DNA of 18,698 bases from the NCBI GenBank assembly GCA_030618475.1, contig JAUXDG010000025.1, forward strand, positions 1 to 18,698, read 5' to 3'. The notes under the pieces were generated by a model, which worked only from the letters and a program-made list of their open reading frames with translations, was not told the origin of the DNA and made no database searches. Position 1 is the stretch's first letter; every line of letters starts with the position of its first letter. A program made the position numbers and the translations under genes. Source of the stretch: Gammaproteobacteria bacterium. GTDB taxonomy: Bacteria > Pseudomonadota > Gammaproteobacteria > DSM-19610. Positions 7,352 to 15,815 of this stretch are shown here, one piece after another.

Positions 7352-8893
7352 ATGCAACTGAATCCATCCGAAATCAGCGATCTGATCAAGAAGCGCATCG
7401 AGGGCTTTGAAGCCACGTCCGAAGCGCGCAGTGAAGGTACCATAGTCAGCCTCACCGACGGTATCACCCGTATTCACGGCCTGGCGGATGCCATGCAGGG
7501 TGAGATGCTCGACTTTGGCAATGAGCTGTATGGATTGGCGCTGAACCTGGAGCGGGATTCTGTCGGTGCTGTTATTCTGGGCGACTACAAGAATGTTTCC
7601 GAGGGTGGCAAGGTCAAGTGTACCGGCCGCATCCTGGAAGTGCCGGTCGGCGAATCCCTGCTGGGCCGCGTGGTGGATTCCCTGGGCAGTCCCATCGACG
7701 GCAAGGGTCCGATCGATGCGAAGCTCACTTCAGCGATTGAAAAGATCGCCCCCGGTGTTATCGAACGGCAGTCGGTCGACCAGCCGGTACAGACCGGGCT
7801 GAAATCGATCGACGCCATGGTGCCGCTCGGTCGCGGTCAACGTGAGCTGATTATAGGTGACCGGCAGACCGGCAAGACCGCTGTTGCCATCGACGCCATC
7901 ATCAACCAGAAAGGCGCCGGGATTACGTGCATCTACGTCGCGATCGGCCAGAAGAACTCCTCGGTGGCCTCGGTGGTGCACAAGCTGGAAGAACACGGCG
8001 CCATGCAACACACCATTGTAGTGTCCGCGGGCGCCTCCGATTCCGCTGCCATGCAGTACATCGCGCCGTACGCCGGATGCGCCATGGGCGAATATTTCCG
8101 CGATCGCGGTGAAGACGCGCTCATTATCTATGATGATCTGACCAAGCAGGCCTGGGCGTATCGCCAGGTCTCGCTGTTGCTGCGTCGCCCGCCGGGTCGC
8201 GAAGCCTATCCGGGTGATGTATTTTACTTGCATTCCAGACTGCTGGAGCGAGCGGCGCGCGTTAATGAACACTATGTCGAGAAATTCACCAACGGTGAGG
8301 TCAAGGGAAAAACGGGTTCCCTGACGGCGCTGCCTATTATCGAAACCCAGGCCGGTGACGTGTCGGCTTTTGTGCCTACCAACGTGATCTCCATTACTGA
8401 CGGTCAGATCTTCCTCGAATCGGACCTGTTCAATGCCGGTATCCGTCCCGCTATCAATGCCGGTCTTTCGGTGTCACGTGTCGGTGGCGCTGCGCAGACA
8501 CAGATGATCAAGAAGCTGGGTGGCGGTATACGCCTGGCGCTGGCGCAATATCGCGAGCTGGCGGCATTCGCCCAGTTTGCATCAGACCTTGACGAAGCCA
8601 CACGCAAACAGCTGGAACGTGGCACGCGCGTGACCGAATTGATGAAGCAGGCCCAATACACACCGTTGTCTGTGGCCGAAATGGCGCTGTCGCTGTTTGC
8701 CGCCAATGAAGGCTACCTGGACGACGTTGAAGTCAACAAGGTGGTGGCTTTCGAAGCTGCGCTGCTGTCCCATTTACGCTCCGGCTACGCGAGTGATAGT
8801 GACGCTATCAACAGCAATCCGGTGTATGACGATGAAGCGGAAGCCAAGCTTCGCAGCATAGTTGAAGACTTTGTGGCTCACGGAGCCTATTGA
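7352..8893 (+). CDS. atpA: ATP synthase F1 subunit alpha
   Basis: Non-catalytic nucleotide-binding subunit, three per F1. At 513 aa it is the same length as E. coli alpha and the key residues keep their numbers: Walker A GDRQTGKT at 169-176, Walker B-region ALIIYDDLTK at 256-265, and arginine finger Arg376 in SVSRVGG, which completes the beta catalytic site. A GAGGA ribosome-binding site lies about 10 bases before ATG 7352. A 102-base gap with a paired REP-like element separates it from atpG, the longest gap inside the operon. Confidence 0.99.
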   Translation: MQLNPSEISDLIKKRIEGFEATSEARSEGTIVSLTDGITRIHGLADAMQGEMLDFGNELYGLALNLERDSVGAVILGDYKNVSEGGKVKCTGRILEVPVGESLLGRVVDSLGSPIDGKGPIDAKLTSAIEKIAPGVIERQSVDQPVQTGLKSIDAMVPLGRGQRELIIGDRQTGKTAVAIDAIINQKGAGITCIYVAIGQKNSSVASVVHKLEEHGAMQHTIVVSAGASDSAAMQYIAPYAGCAMGEYFRDRGEDALIIYDDLTKQAWAYRQVSLLLRRPPGREAYPGDVFYLHSRLLERAARVNEHYVEKFTNGEVKGKTGSLTALPIIETQAGDVSAFVPTNVISITDGQIFLESDLFNAGIRPAINAGLSVSRVGGAAQTQMIKKLGGGIRLALAQYRELAAFAQFASDLDEATRKQLERGTRVTELMKQAQYTPLSVAEMALSLFAANEGYLDDVEVNKVVAFEAALLSHLRSGYASDSDAINSNPVYDDEAEAKLRSIVEDFVAHGAY

Positions 8894-8897
8894 TTTA

Positions 8898-8959
8898 CCC
8901 CTGCAGGGGCGCTGTCCTTCAGCGCGATAATCACGCTCGAGGCGAGCGCTCCTGCTGGT
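8898..8959. repeat. Paired REP-like (BIME-like) element between atpA and atpG
   Basis: Two head-to-head units. The left is a GCAGGGGCGCT head with hairpin GCGCTG (8909-8914) / CAGCGC (8920-8925). The right, inverted, has hairpin CGCTCG (8934-8939) / CGAGCG (8943-8948) and the head complement AGCGCTCCTGC (8945-8955). The outer CAGGGGCGC / GCGCTCCTG arms also pair imperfectly. The head resembles the GTAGCAGCGG of the parA-parB element. In an operon mRNA such structures can protect the upstream segment from 3' exonucleases. Confidence 0.6.
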
Positions 8960-8995
8960 GGAATGCATACTGGTAAACAGGATTAGGGATATTCA

Positions 8996-9859
8996 ATGGC
9001 TGGCGCGAAAGAAGTACGCACGCAGATAAAGAGTATCGGCAACACGCAGAAAATCACCAAAGCCATGGAAATGGTGGCGGCGAGTAAAATGCGTAGAGCG
9101 CAGGAACGTATGCGGGCCTCCCGGCCCTATGCGGAAAAAATACGCAGTGTGGTTTCCCACATGGGTAAGGCACATCCGGAATACAAGCACCCCTACCTGA
9201 TCGAACGCGAAGCCCGGCGGGTCGGTCTGATCATCATTTCCACGGATCGCGGACTGTGCGGTGGTTTGAATACCAACCTGTTCAAGGCCGCTATCGCTGC
9301 GATGAAAGAGTGGCAGGGGCAGAAGCTGGAAATTGAACTCGCCGTCATCGGTACCAAAGCGATGGGTTTCTTCAAACGGCTCGGTGGCAACGTGGTGTCG
9401 GAAAACTCTCACCTCGGTGATACCCCCAAGGTCGAGGAGCTGATCGGTTCCGTGAAAGTGATGCTGGATGCCTACGATGAAGGCCAGATTGACCGCCTGT
9501 ATCTGGCGAATAATGTGTTTGTCAATACCATGACGCAAGAGCCCACTGTAGACCAGTTGTTGCCGGTCAGCGGTGATGAGCAGGACAAGCACCTGAGACA
9601 TCACTGGGATTATATCTACGAGCCGGATGCCAAGGAGGTCATGGATGGTCTGCTGATGCGCTACATCGAGTCGCTGGTCTACCAGGGTCTGGTGGAAAAC
9701 ATCGCCTGTGAAATGGCTGCACGCATGGTCGCCATGAAAGCCGCATCCGACAATGCCGGCACCCTGATCGACGAACTGCAACTGATCTACAACAAGGCGC
9801 GCCAGGCGGCAATCACCCAGGAGCTGACGGAAATTGTCGGCGGTGCCGCGGCGGTTTAA
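8996..9859 (+). CDS. atpG: ATP synthase F1 subunit gamma
   Basis: Central rotor shaft that couples c-ring rotation to conformational change in beta. At 287 aa it equals the E. coli length. The conserved N-terminal helix AKEVRTQIKSIGNTQKITKAMEMVAASKMR and C-terminal helix ASDNAGTLIDELQLIYNKARQAAITQELTEI, which together form the coiled-coil shaft, are intact, as is the central STDRGLCGGLN motif. AGGGAT lies just before ATG 8996. It follows the REP-like element and precedes atpD by 32 bases. Confidence 0.98.
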   Translation: MAGAKEVRTQIKSIGNTQKITKAMEMVAASKMRRAQERMRASRPYAEKIRSVVSHMGKAHPEYKHPYLIEREARRVGLIIISTDRGLCGGLNTNLFKAAIAAMKEWQGQKLEIELAVIGTKAMGFFKRLGGNVVSENSHLGDTPKVEELIGSVKVMLDAYDEGQIDRLYLANNVFVNTMTQEPTVDQLLPVSGDEQDKHLRHHWDYIYEPDAKEVMDGLLMRYIESLVYQGLVENIACEMAARMVAMKAASDNAGTLIDELQLIYNKARQAAITQELTEIVGGAAAV

Positions 9860-9891
9860 AAAACAGAATTTAGCTTAATGAGGGCTTATTC

Positions 9892-11268
9892 ATGAGTTCC
9901 GGAAATATTGTTGAAATCATCGGCGCCGTGGTCGACGTGGAGTTTCCGCGTGACTCGATTCCAAGGATCTACGACGCACTGCTGGTGGAAGAAGCCGGCC
10001 TCACACTGGAAGTCCAGCAACAGCTGGGAGACGGTATTGTTCGTTGTATCGCCATGGGTTCCACCGACGGTGTGAAGCGCGGTGTTGACGTCACCGATAG
10101 CGGCGCACCGATTTCGGTGCCGGTCGGTCAGGGCACCCTGGGTCGCATCATGGATGTGCTGGGTAATCCGGTTGACGAGGCCGGTCCGGTCAATGCCGAC
10201 AAGCGGATGCCGATACACCGCGCGCCGCCGACTTATGAGGAACAGTCGGCCAGCCTGGAAATTCTCGAAACCGGTATCAAGGTTATCGACCTGATCATGC
10301 CCATCGCAAAAGGCGGCAAGATCGGCCTGTTCGGCGGCGCCGGCGTGGGCAAGACCGTGACCCTGATGGAACTAATCCGTAATATCGCCATGGAGGCCTC
10401 CGGTTACTCGGTGTTTGCCGGTGTCGGTGAACGTACCCGTGAAGGTAATGATTTCTACCACGAGATGAAGGAAGCCAACGTGCTCGACAAGGTGGCATTG
10501 GTCTACGGGCAGATGAACGAGCCACCCGGCAACCGCCTGCGCGTGGCGCTATCGGGCCTGACCATTGCGGAGAATTTCCGTGACGAGGGCCGGGACGTGC
10601 TGATGTTCATCGATAACATCTACCGTTACACGCTGGCGGGTACCGAAGTCTCGGCATTGCTGGGACGCATGCCTTCGGCGGTGGGTTATCAGCCGACACT
10701 GGCTCAGGAAATGGGTGTGCTGCAGGAACGCATTACGTCCACCAAGACTGGTTCCATCACCTCCGTCCAGGCGGTGTACGTGCCCGCCGATGACTTGACG
10801 GACCCGTCACCGGCAACCACTTTCGCCCACCTGGATGCAACCCTGGTGTTGTCACGACAAGTGGCCGAGCTGGGTATCTATCCGGCGGTGGATCCGCTGG
10901 ATTCCACATCCCGTCAGCTGGACCCGCTGGTTGTGGGTAACGAACATTACGACACAGCCCGCGCCGTGCAGGGCATCCTGCAGCGCTACACGGAATTGCG
11001 CGATATCATCGCCATTCTGGGCATGGATGAACTCTCGGAAGAGGATAAACAGGTTGTAGCCCGCGCCCGTAAAATACAGCGTTTCCTGTCGCAGCCCTTC
11101 TTCGTGGCGGAAACCTTCACCGGTGCCGAGGGTAAATACGTTTCCCTGAAGGATAGCATCACCGCTTTCAAGGGTATCATTAACGGTGATTACGATGATC
11201 TGCCGGAACAGGCATTCTACATGGTTGGCACCATCGACGAGGCTGTCGAAAAAGCCAAATCCTTGTAA
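9892..11268 (+). CDS. atpD: ATP synthase F1 subunit beta
   Basis: Catalytic subunit of F1. In 458 aa it has Walker A GGAGVGKT (148-155), catalytic Glu180 followed by Arg181 in GVGERTREGND, Walker B VLMFIDNIYRYTLAG (about 236-250), and the DELSEED lever motif at 379-385 that contacts gamma. The IYRYTLAGTEVSALLG version of the Walker B downstream region matches E. coli, supporting a gammaproteobacterial origin. GAGGG precedes ATG 9892. atpC follows after 22 bases. Confidence 0.99.
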   Translation: MSSGNIVEIIGAVVDVEFPRDSIPRIYDALLVEEAGLTLEVQQQLGDGIVRCIAMGSTDGVKRGVDVTDSGAPISVPVGQGTLGRIMDVLGNPVDEAGPVNADKRMPIHRAPPTYEEQSASLEILETGIKVIDLIMPIAKGGKIGLFGGAGVGKTVTLMELIRNIAMEASGYSVFAGVGERTREGNDFYHEMKEANVLDKVALVYGQMNEPPGNRLRVALSGLTIAENFRDEGRDVLMFIDNIYRYTLAGTEVSALLGRMPSAVGYQPTLAQEMGVLQERITSTKTGSITSVQAVYVPADDLTDPSPATTFAHLDATLVLSRQVAELGIYPAVDPLDSTSRQLDPLVVGNEHYDTARAVQGILQRYTELRDIIAILGMDELSEEDKQVVARARKIQRFLSQPFFVAETFTGAEGKYVSLKDSITAFKGIINGDYDDLPEQAFYMVGTIDEAVEKAKSL

Positions 11269-11290
11269 CGTGAATTGAGGTCCCTGTTCT

Positions 11291-11716
11291 ATGTCCATGA
11301 CCATCCACATTGATATCGTCAGCGCGGAAAGTGAGATTTTCTCCGGTACCGCCAACATGGTGTTCGCGCCGGCGGAAATGGGTGAAGTCGGCATTGCTCC
11401 GCGGCATACACCGTTACTCACGCGATTAAAGCCGGGCGAAGTCCGTGTGCAGATGGAGGGCCAGGATGAGCAGTTCTTCTACGTCTCCGGCGGCATACTC
11501 GAAATTCAGCCACACGTGGTGACTGTGCTGGCCGATACCGCCATACGTGCCACCGATCTCGATGAAGCGGCGGCCATACAAGCCAAGGAGCGGGCGGAAA
11601 GAGCCATGGACGACAAGCAGAGCGACTTCGACTACGCCAGGGCGCAGGCTGAGCTCGCCGAGGCCGTTGCCCAGCTGCGTACCATCAACAGCATCCGCCA
11701 GAAGGCCGGGCGTTAG
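11291..11716 (+). CDS. atpC: ATP synthase F1 subunit epsilon
   Basis: Rotor subunit that inhibits ATP hydrolysis through its C-terminal helices. At 141 aa (E. coli 139), an N-terminal beta-sandwich (about 1-88, with GEVGIAPRHTPLLTRLKPGEVR and YVSGGILEIQP) is followed by two helices ending in QLRTINSIRQKAGR. ATG 11291 aligns MSMTIHID with E. coli MAMTYHLD; ATG 11297 is a less likely alternative. A GAGG lies about 10 bases upstream. It is the last gene of the operon, followed by a large hairpin region. Confidence 0.97.
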   Translation: MSMTIHIDIVSAESEIFSGTANMVFAPAEMGEVGIAPRHTPLLTRLKPGEVRVQMEGQDEQFFYVSGGILEIQPHVVTVLADTAIRATDLDEAAAIQAKERAERAMDDKQSDFDYARAQAELAEAVAQLRTINSIRQKAGR

Positions 11717-11733
11717 TTTATTGACCACCAGCG

Positions 11734-11798
11734 ACACGAAGGCTGACAAGGCTGTCTGCTTGTTAACAACAGACCGTCAGGACGTTATTCCTTCGTGT
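11734..11798 (+). terminator. Large hairpin after atpC, probable operon terminator or processing site
   Basis: Three nested pairings: ACACGAAGG (11734-11742) with CCTTCGTGT (11790-11798), CTGAC (11743-11747) with GTCAG (11776-11780), and GTCTG (11754-11758) with CAGAC (11770-11774), closed by the palindrome TTGTTAACAA. It is followed by TCTTTGTG, which is only moderately T-rich, so intrinsic termination may be partial. It lies between the atpC stop and the FKBP gene. Confidence 0.45.
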
Positions 11799-11804
11799 TC
11801 TTTG

Positions 11805-11813
11805 TGATAGATT
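11805..11813 (+). promoter_or_regulatory. Candidate extended -10 of the FKBP gene
   Basis: TGATAGATT is an extended -10 (TGn) followed by a 4/6 match to TATAAT at 11808-11813. The predicted +1 is 11820, the A of the ATG. There is no convincing -35. The element lies just after the right arm of the hairpin, so promoter and terminator abut. Confidence 0.3.
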
Positions 11814-11819
11814 CAAATA

Positions 11820-12299
11820 ATGTCGGACCCAGTCGTAAGTAAACACAAGGTGGTGGCGATCACCTATTCCATTATTGATGAATCCGGCGTTATTCTCGAA
11901 CAGTCGGATATCCCCGTATATTATGTCCATGGCGGCCCCAACGATATGTTCCCGGATGTCGAAGCCGCGCTGGATGGCCGCCCGTTGGGTGACAGCATCG
12001 AAGTGGTGTTGCCGCCGGAAAAGGCCTTCGGCTATCATGATCCCGGCATGACCTTCACCGATGATATCGCCAACGTACCGCCTGAATTCCGCCGTGTCGG
12101 TGCTGAAGTCGAGATGCAGAATGACCGCGGTGAAACACGCTCCTTTTTTGTTTCCAAGATCGAGGCTGACAAGCTCACTGTCGATGGTAATCACCCGTTT
12201 GCAGGCAAAACCCTGACCTATGCAGTAACGGTCACCGATATTCGTGATGCCTCTGAAGAAGAAAAGCGGAAGGGTATTTCCAAGCCTGTCATGCACTGA
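11820..12299 (+). CDS. FKBP-type peptidyl-prolyl isomerase, SlyD-like
   Basis: Cytoplasmic prolyl isomerase and chaperone of the SlyD/SlpA branch of FKBPs. The FKBP half-domain at about 10-72 shows YSIIDESGVILEQS, VYYVHGG, the core ALDGRPLGDSIEVVLPPEKAFG (50-71) and the returning strand GNHPFAGKTLTYAVTVTDIRDASEEE (123-148). Between them is an insert-in-flap chaperone region (about 73-122). The histidine- and cysteine-rich metal-binding tail of E. coli SlyD is absent; the protein ends PVMH at 159 aa. No Shine-Dalgarno sequence precedes the ATG. Its place between atpC and glmU is not the E. coli arrangement. Confidence 0.88.
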   Translation: MSDPVVSKHKVVAITYSIIDESGVILEQSDIPVYYVHGGPNDMFPDVEAALDGRPLGDSIEVVLPPEKAFGYHDPGMTFTDDIANVPPEFRRVGAEVEMQNDRGETRSFFVSKIEADKLTVDGNHPFAGKTLTYAVTVTDIRDASEEEKRKGISKPVMH

Positions 12300-12463
12300 G
12301 CAGCGATTTCCCAGGACGAATGGCGCTAACTTAAGCTACCAGCTGTTCAGCCCCAACCGCACAGCGTTGAACTTGGCCACGGTCTCCTTATGCCCGACGG
12401 GTTTACGAGCGCTGACCGCGATTGTTGCAATCATTCATCTGAATTACAGTATCATATGCCCAT

Positions 12464-12472
12464 TGCTATAAA
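12464..12472 (+). promoter_or_regulatory. Candidate extended -10 of glmU
   Basis: TGCTATAAA combines a TGn extension with TATAAA (12467-12472, 5/6). The predicted +1 is 12479, the A of the first possible glmU ATG. A second possibility is TATCAT at 12450-12455 with TTGCAA at 12425-12430 (spacer 19). The rest of the 12300-12478 gap shows only a GATTGttgCAATC palindrome at 12420-12432. Confidence 0.4.
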
Positions 12473-12478
12473 GAGCGG

Positions 12479-13882
12479 ATGTCGTTTGACGGTGTGCCTG
12501 CGGTTTTCAATATGAGTCTAAGCGTGGTAATTCTTGCCGCCGGTCAGGGCACGCGCATGCGATCCACGCTGCCCAAGGTCCTGCATCCCCTCGGTGGATT
12601 CCCCTTACTGCAGCACGTCATCCGCGCCGCACAGCAACTCGAGCCATCGAACATCCACGTGGTCTACGGCCACGGTGGTGAGCGGGTACGTGAGGCGCTT
12701 GGCCATGAGGCAGTGAACTGGGTGTTGCAGGATCAGCAGTTGGGAACTGGCCACGCCGTTGATCAGGTCATGCCCTTGGTCCGTGATAATGACACGCTGC
12801 TGGTGCTGTACGGTGACGTACCCTTGATTCGGGCAGAAACACTGCGGCATCTGGTGGCGCAGGCGGAAAACGGCGGTTTGTCGGTGTTGACCGCAACCCT
12901 GGACGATCCGCAGGGGTATGGGCGCATGATCCGGGATACGGGCGGAAAACTGGCGGGTATCGTTGAACAGAAAGATGCCAGTGAAGAGCAATTGAAGATT
13001 CGGGAAATCAACACCGGTTTTCTGGCGGCGCCCGCCACCAGGCTGCGCAGCTGGCTGGACCAACTGGATAACAGCAATGCGCAGCAAGAATATTATCTTA
13101 CCGATGTGATCGCCATGGCGGTTGCTGACGGTGTAGCCGTTACCAGCGTCAGCGCTGAAAACGAACACGAGATTCTTGGCGTTAATGACCGGGTACAGCT
13201 TTCCACACTGGAGAGAGTTTATCAGCGTAGCCAGGCCGAACGGTTGATGCGGTCCGGGGTCACGCTGGCAGATCCGGGGCGCCTTGATGTGCGCGGCGAT
13301 ATCAGTACCGGTGAGGACTGTTTTATAGATATCGGTGTAATATTGGATGGAGCTATAACAATAGGCAATAATGTAAAAATAGGGTCTAACTGCCTGATTA
13401 AAAATACCATTATTGGTGATGGCGTTGAAATATTGAGCCATTGTGTGATCGAAGACGCCGAAATCGGCGCGGCTTCACGCATTGGTCCATTTGCCCGTAT
13501 ACGACCCGAGACGCGGCTCGCCGATCATGTTCACGTGGGTAATTTTGTCGAAATCAAGAAATCCAGTGTTGATACCGGTTCCAAGATCAATCACCTCAGC
13601 TATATCGGTGACACCCGGATGGGCTCGAAAGTGAACGTGGGTGCCGGGACCATCACCTGCAACTATGACGGCGCTTACAAACACCTGACAGAAATTGGCG
13701 ACGACGTTTTCATCGGTTCCGATACCCAGCTGGTGGCACCCGTTAAAGTCGGCGACGGCGCTACCATTGGTGCCGGTTCAACCATTACCCGGGAGGTGCC
13801 ATCGGGGGAGCTGGTATTGAGTCGCAGCCCGCAGCAGATACGGCCTGGCTGGAAACGACCGGTCAAGAAATCGAACCAATAA
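12479..13882 (+). CDS. glmU: Bifunctional GlmU: N-acetylglucosamine-1-phosphate uridyltransferase / glucosamine-1-phosphate acetyltransferase
   Basis: Makes UDP-GlcNAc from glucosamine-1-phosphate, feeding peptidoglycan and lipopolysaccharide. The N-terminal nucleotidyltransferase has LAAGQGTRM (19-27), PK (32-33), the Mg-binding YGDVP (111-115), EINTG (176-180) and GVND (234-237). The C-terminal left-handed beta-helix has hexapeptide repeats from about 281, with the catalytic-region NHLSYIGD (371-378, His372) and AGTITCNYDG (389-398). From ATG 12479 it has 467 aa. ATG 12512 gives 456 aa, the E. coli length, and places MSLSVVILAAG at the family-typical start, so it is a real alternative; neither has a well-placed Shine-Dalgarno sequence. 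ATA codons cluster at 13325-13432. glmS follows after 32 bases. Confidence 0.95.
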   Translation: MSFDGVPAVFNMSLSVVILAAGQGTRMRSTLPKVLHPLGGFPLLQHVIRAAQQLEPSNIHVVYGHGGERVREALGHEAVNWVLQDQQLGTGHAVDQVMPLVRDNDTLLVLYGDVPLIRAETLRHLVAQAENGGLSVLTATLDDPQGYGRMIRDTGGKLAGIVEQKDASEEQLKIREINTGFLAAPATRLRSWLDQLDNSNAQQEYYLTDVIAMAVADGVAVTSVSAENEHEILGVNDRVQLSTLERVYQRSQAERLMRSGVTLADPGRLDVRGDISTGEDCFIDIGVILDGAITIGNNVKIGSNCLIKNTIIGDGVEILSHCVIEDAEIGAASRIGPFARIRPETRLADHVHVGNFVEIKKSSVDTGSKINHLSYIGDTRMGSKVNVGAGTITCNYDGAYKHLTEIGDDVFIGSDTQLVAPVKVGDGATIGAGSTITREVPSGELVLSRSPQQIRPGWKRPVKKSNQ

Positions 13883-13914
13883 CCGAAATCTAACAGGAAT
13901 AAGGGCGTGACTCT

Positions 13915-15747
13915 ATGTGTGGAATTGTAGGAGCCATTGCGCAGCGTGAAGTCGCACTCATTCTCCTGGAAGGACTGAGGCGCCTGGAATACCGCGGTTA
14001 CGACTCAGCCGGTCTGGTGGTTCTGAACGAAGACGCCGAGCTGGAACGGATACGCACCACTGGAAAGGTTGTCGAACTGGCCAAAGCCTTTGATCGGCAA
14101 CCGGTAAGCGGTACCACGGGCATCGCGCACACGCGCTGGGCGACCCACGGCAAACCCACTGAAAGCAATGCCCATCCGCACATCTGCCGCAACAAGGTTG
14201 CGGTTGTCCACAATGGCATTATCGAAAACCACCAGATGCTGCGCGAGCAGCAGAGCAAACTGGGTTTCACCTTTACCTCCGATACCGACACCGAAGTTGT
14301 CGTGCACCAGGTCTATCACCACCTGGACCAGGGTGCCAACCTGCTGGAAGCGGTCCGGCATACCTGCCAGGACCTGGAAGGTGCTTATGCACTGGGGGTG
14401 GTCAGTACATCCGAACCAGACCGCCTGATCGCCGCGCGGCGTGGCAGTCCGCTGGTGATTGGTGTTGGTATTGGCGAGTATTTTATTGCTTCCGACGTTG
14501 CCGCCCTGCTGCCGGTCACCCAGCGATTCGTCTTCCTGGAGGATGGCGATATAGCGGATCTGACCAGTGTCGGCATGGTGATCTACAACAGTAACGGCGA
14601 GCAGGTTGAACGTCACGAGACACGCTCGGAACTCTCAGCTGATGCCGTCGAGCGCGGCGAATTCCGCCATTACATGCTCAAGGAGATCTACGAACAGCCC
14701 CGTGCTATCGCCGATACGCTGGAAGGCCGTATATTTCAGGGCCGCGTGCTGGAGCAAGCGTTTGGCGCGGATGCCGCAAACATCTTTGACGGGGTTCAGG
14801 GCGTACATATTATTGCCTGCGGCACCAGTTTTCACGCCGGCCTGATCGGCCGCTACTGGATGGAATCACTGGCCGGCATACCGTGCAGCGTCGAGGTGGC
14901 CAGCGAGTTCCGTTACCGCAAACCGGTGGTGCGTAATAGCTCTCTGATTGTCACCATTTCCCAGTCCGGTGAAACGGCGGATACCCTGGCCGGTTTGCTG
15001 GAAGCAAAACGCCTGGGCTTTGGCCAGTCCCTGAGTATCTGCAATGTTCCGGAAAGTTCATTGGTACGGGCATCCGATCTGGTTTTAATGACCCGCGCCG
15101 GACCGGAAATCGGGGTGGCATCCACCAAGGCGTTTACCACCCAGTTGACGGCTTTGATGCTGTTGACCATCGTCCTTGGGCGCCGCTTCAGTATGAGCGA
15201 GGAAACCGAGCGCCAGCTGGTTCAACAGCTCGAGCATCTGCCGCGCGAAATCGAGAACGTGCTGGCGCTGGATGAAAAGATCCAGCATTTGTCGGAAGCC
15301 CTTGCCGACAAAAACAATGCGCTGTTTCTGGGACGCGGCGCCCAGTATCCGGTGGCCATGGAAGGGGCTCTGAAACTCAAGGAGATCTCCTATATTCATG
15401 CCGAGGCTTATCCAGCTGGGGAACTCAAACACGGCCCCCTGGCGCTGGTGGATGCCTCCATGCCGGTGGTGGTGGTGGCACCCAACAATGAGCTGCTGGA
15501 AAAACTGAAGTCCAATCTGCACGAAGTCAGTGCGCGTGGCGGACAAATGCTGGTCTTTGCTGACCAGCGAGCGGGCATGTCATCTGACGAAACCAGCATA
15601 GTACTGCCGGTCGCGCCCACCGATGACTGTGTGGCCCCCATTGTATTTACCGTACCCCTGCAGCTGCTGTCCTATCACGTCGCCGTACTCAAGGGTACCG
15701 ACGTCGATCAGCCCCGTAATCTCGCCAAATCGGTGACAGTCGAGTAA
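13915..15747 (+). CDS. glmS: Glutamine-fructose-6-phosphate aminotransferase (isomerizing) GlmS
   Basis: First step of hexosamine synthesis, fructose-6-phosphate plus glutamine to glucosamine-6-phosphate; it works two steps ahead of GlmU. At 610 aa (E. coli 609), the class II amidotransferase domain starts with the nucleophile Cys2 (MCGIVGAI), which must be exposed by Met removal and so fixes the start; then EYRGYDSAG, HTRWATHG (72-79) and HNGIIEN (99-105). Two SIS domains follow, with ACGTSFHAG (301-309), SQSGETADT (349-357), EAYPAGELKHGPLALV and the C-terminal DQPRNLAKSVTVE. AGGAATAAGGG lies upstream. It is probably co-transcribed with glmU. No glmS ribozyme is possible in the 32-base gap. 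Confidence 0.98.
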   Translation: MCGIVGAIAQREVALILLEGLRRLEYRGYDSAGLVVLNEDAELERIRTTGKVVELAKAFDRQPVSGTTGIAHTRWATHGKPTESNAHPHICRNKVAVVHNGIIENHQMLREQQSKLGFTFTSDTDTEVVVHQVYHHLDQGANLLEAVRHTCQDLEGAYALGVVSTSEPDRLIAARRGSPLVIGVGIGEYFIASDVAALLPVTQRFVFLEDGDIADLTSVGMVIYNSNGEQVERHETRSELSADAVERGEFRHYMLKEIYEQPRAIADTLEGRIFQGRVLEQAFGADAANIFDGVQGVHIIACGTSFHAGLIGRYWMESLAGIPCSVEVASEFRYRKPVVRNSSLIVTISQSGETADTLAGLLEAKRLGFGQSLSICNVPESSLVRASDLVLMTRAGPEIGVASTKAFTTQLTALMLLTIVLGRRFSMSEETERQLVQQLEHLPREIENVLALDEKIQHLSEALADKNNALFLGRGAQYPVAMEGALKLKEISYIHAEAYPAGELKHGPLALVDASMPVVVVAPNNELLEKLKSNLHEVSARGGQMLVFADQRAGMSSDETSIVLPVAPTDDCVAPIVFTVPLQLLSYHVAVLKGTDVDQPRNLAKSVTVE

Positions 15748-15787
15748 TTCAGCGCCCCTTAATAACCCTTTGAAACCGGGGCATTAT

Positions 15788-15815
15788 TGAACGGCTGTGG
15801 CAAAAATGGTACACT
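15788..15815 (+). promoter_or_regulatory. Promoter of the small cysteine protein gene
   Basis: TTGAAC (15788-15793), a 16-base spacer and TACACT (15810-15815); predicted +1 near 15822. This argues against an upstream TTG at 15816 as the gene start and gives a leader of about 39 bases with a GAGGAG Shine-Dalgarno sequence. Confidence 0.55.

Noticed and set aside
13883..13914. glmS ribozyme or other riboswitch before glmS
   Set aside because: The gap is only 32 bases and holds a Shine-Dalgarno sequence; there is no room for the ribozyme, which is known mainly from Gram-positive bacteria.
15754..15782. Possible terminator after glmS (GCCCC/GGGGC)
   Set aside because: Only a 5-bp stem with a 19-base loop and no T-tract; too weak to call.
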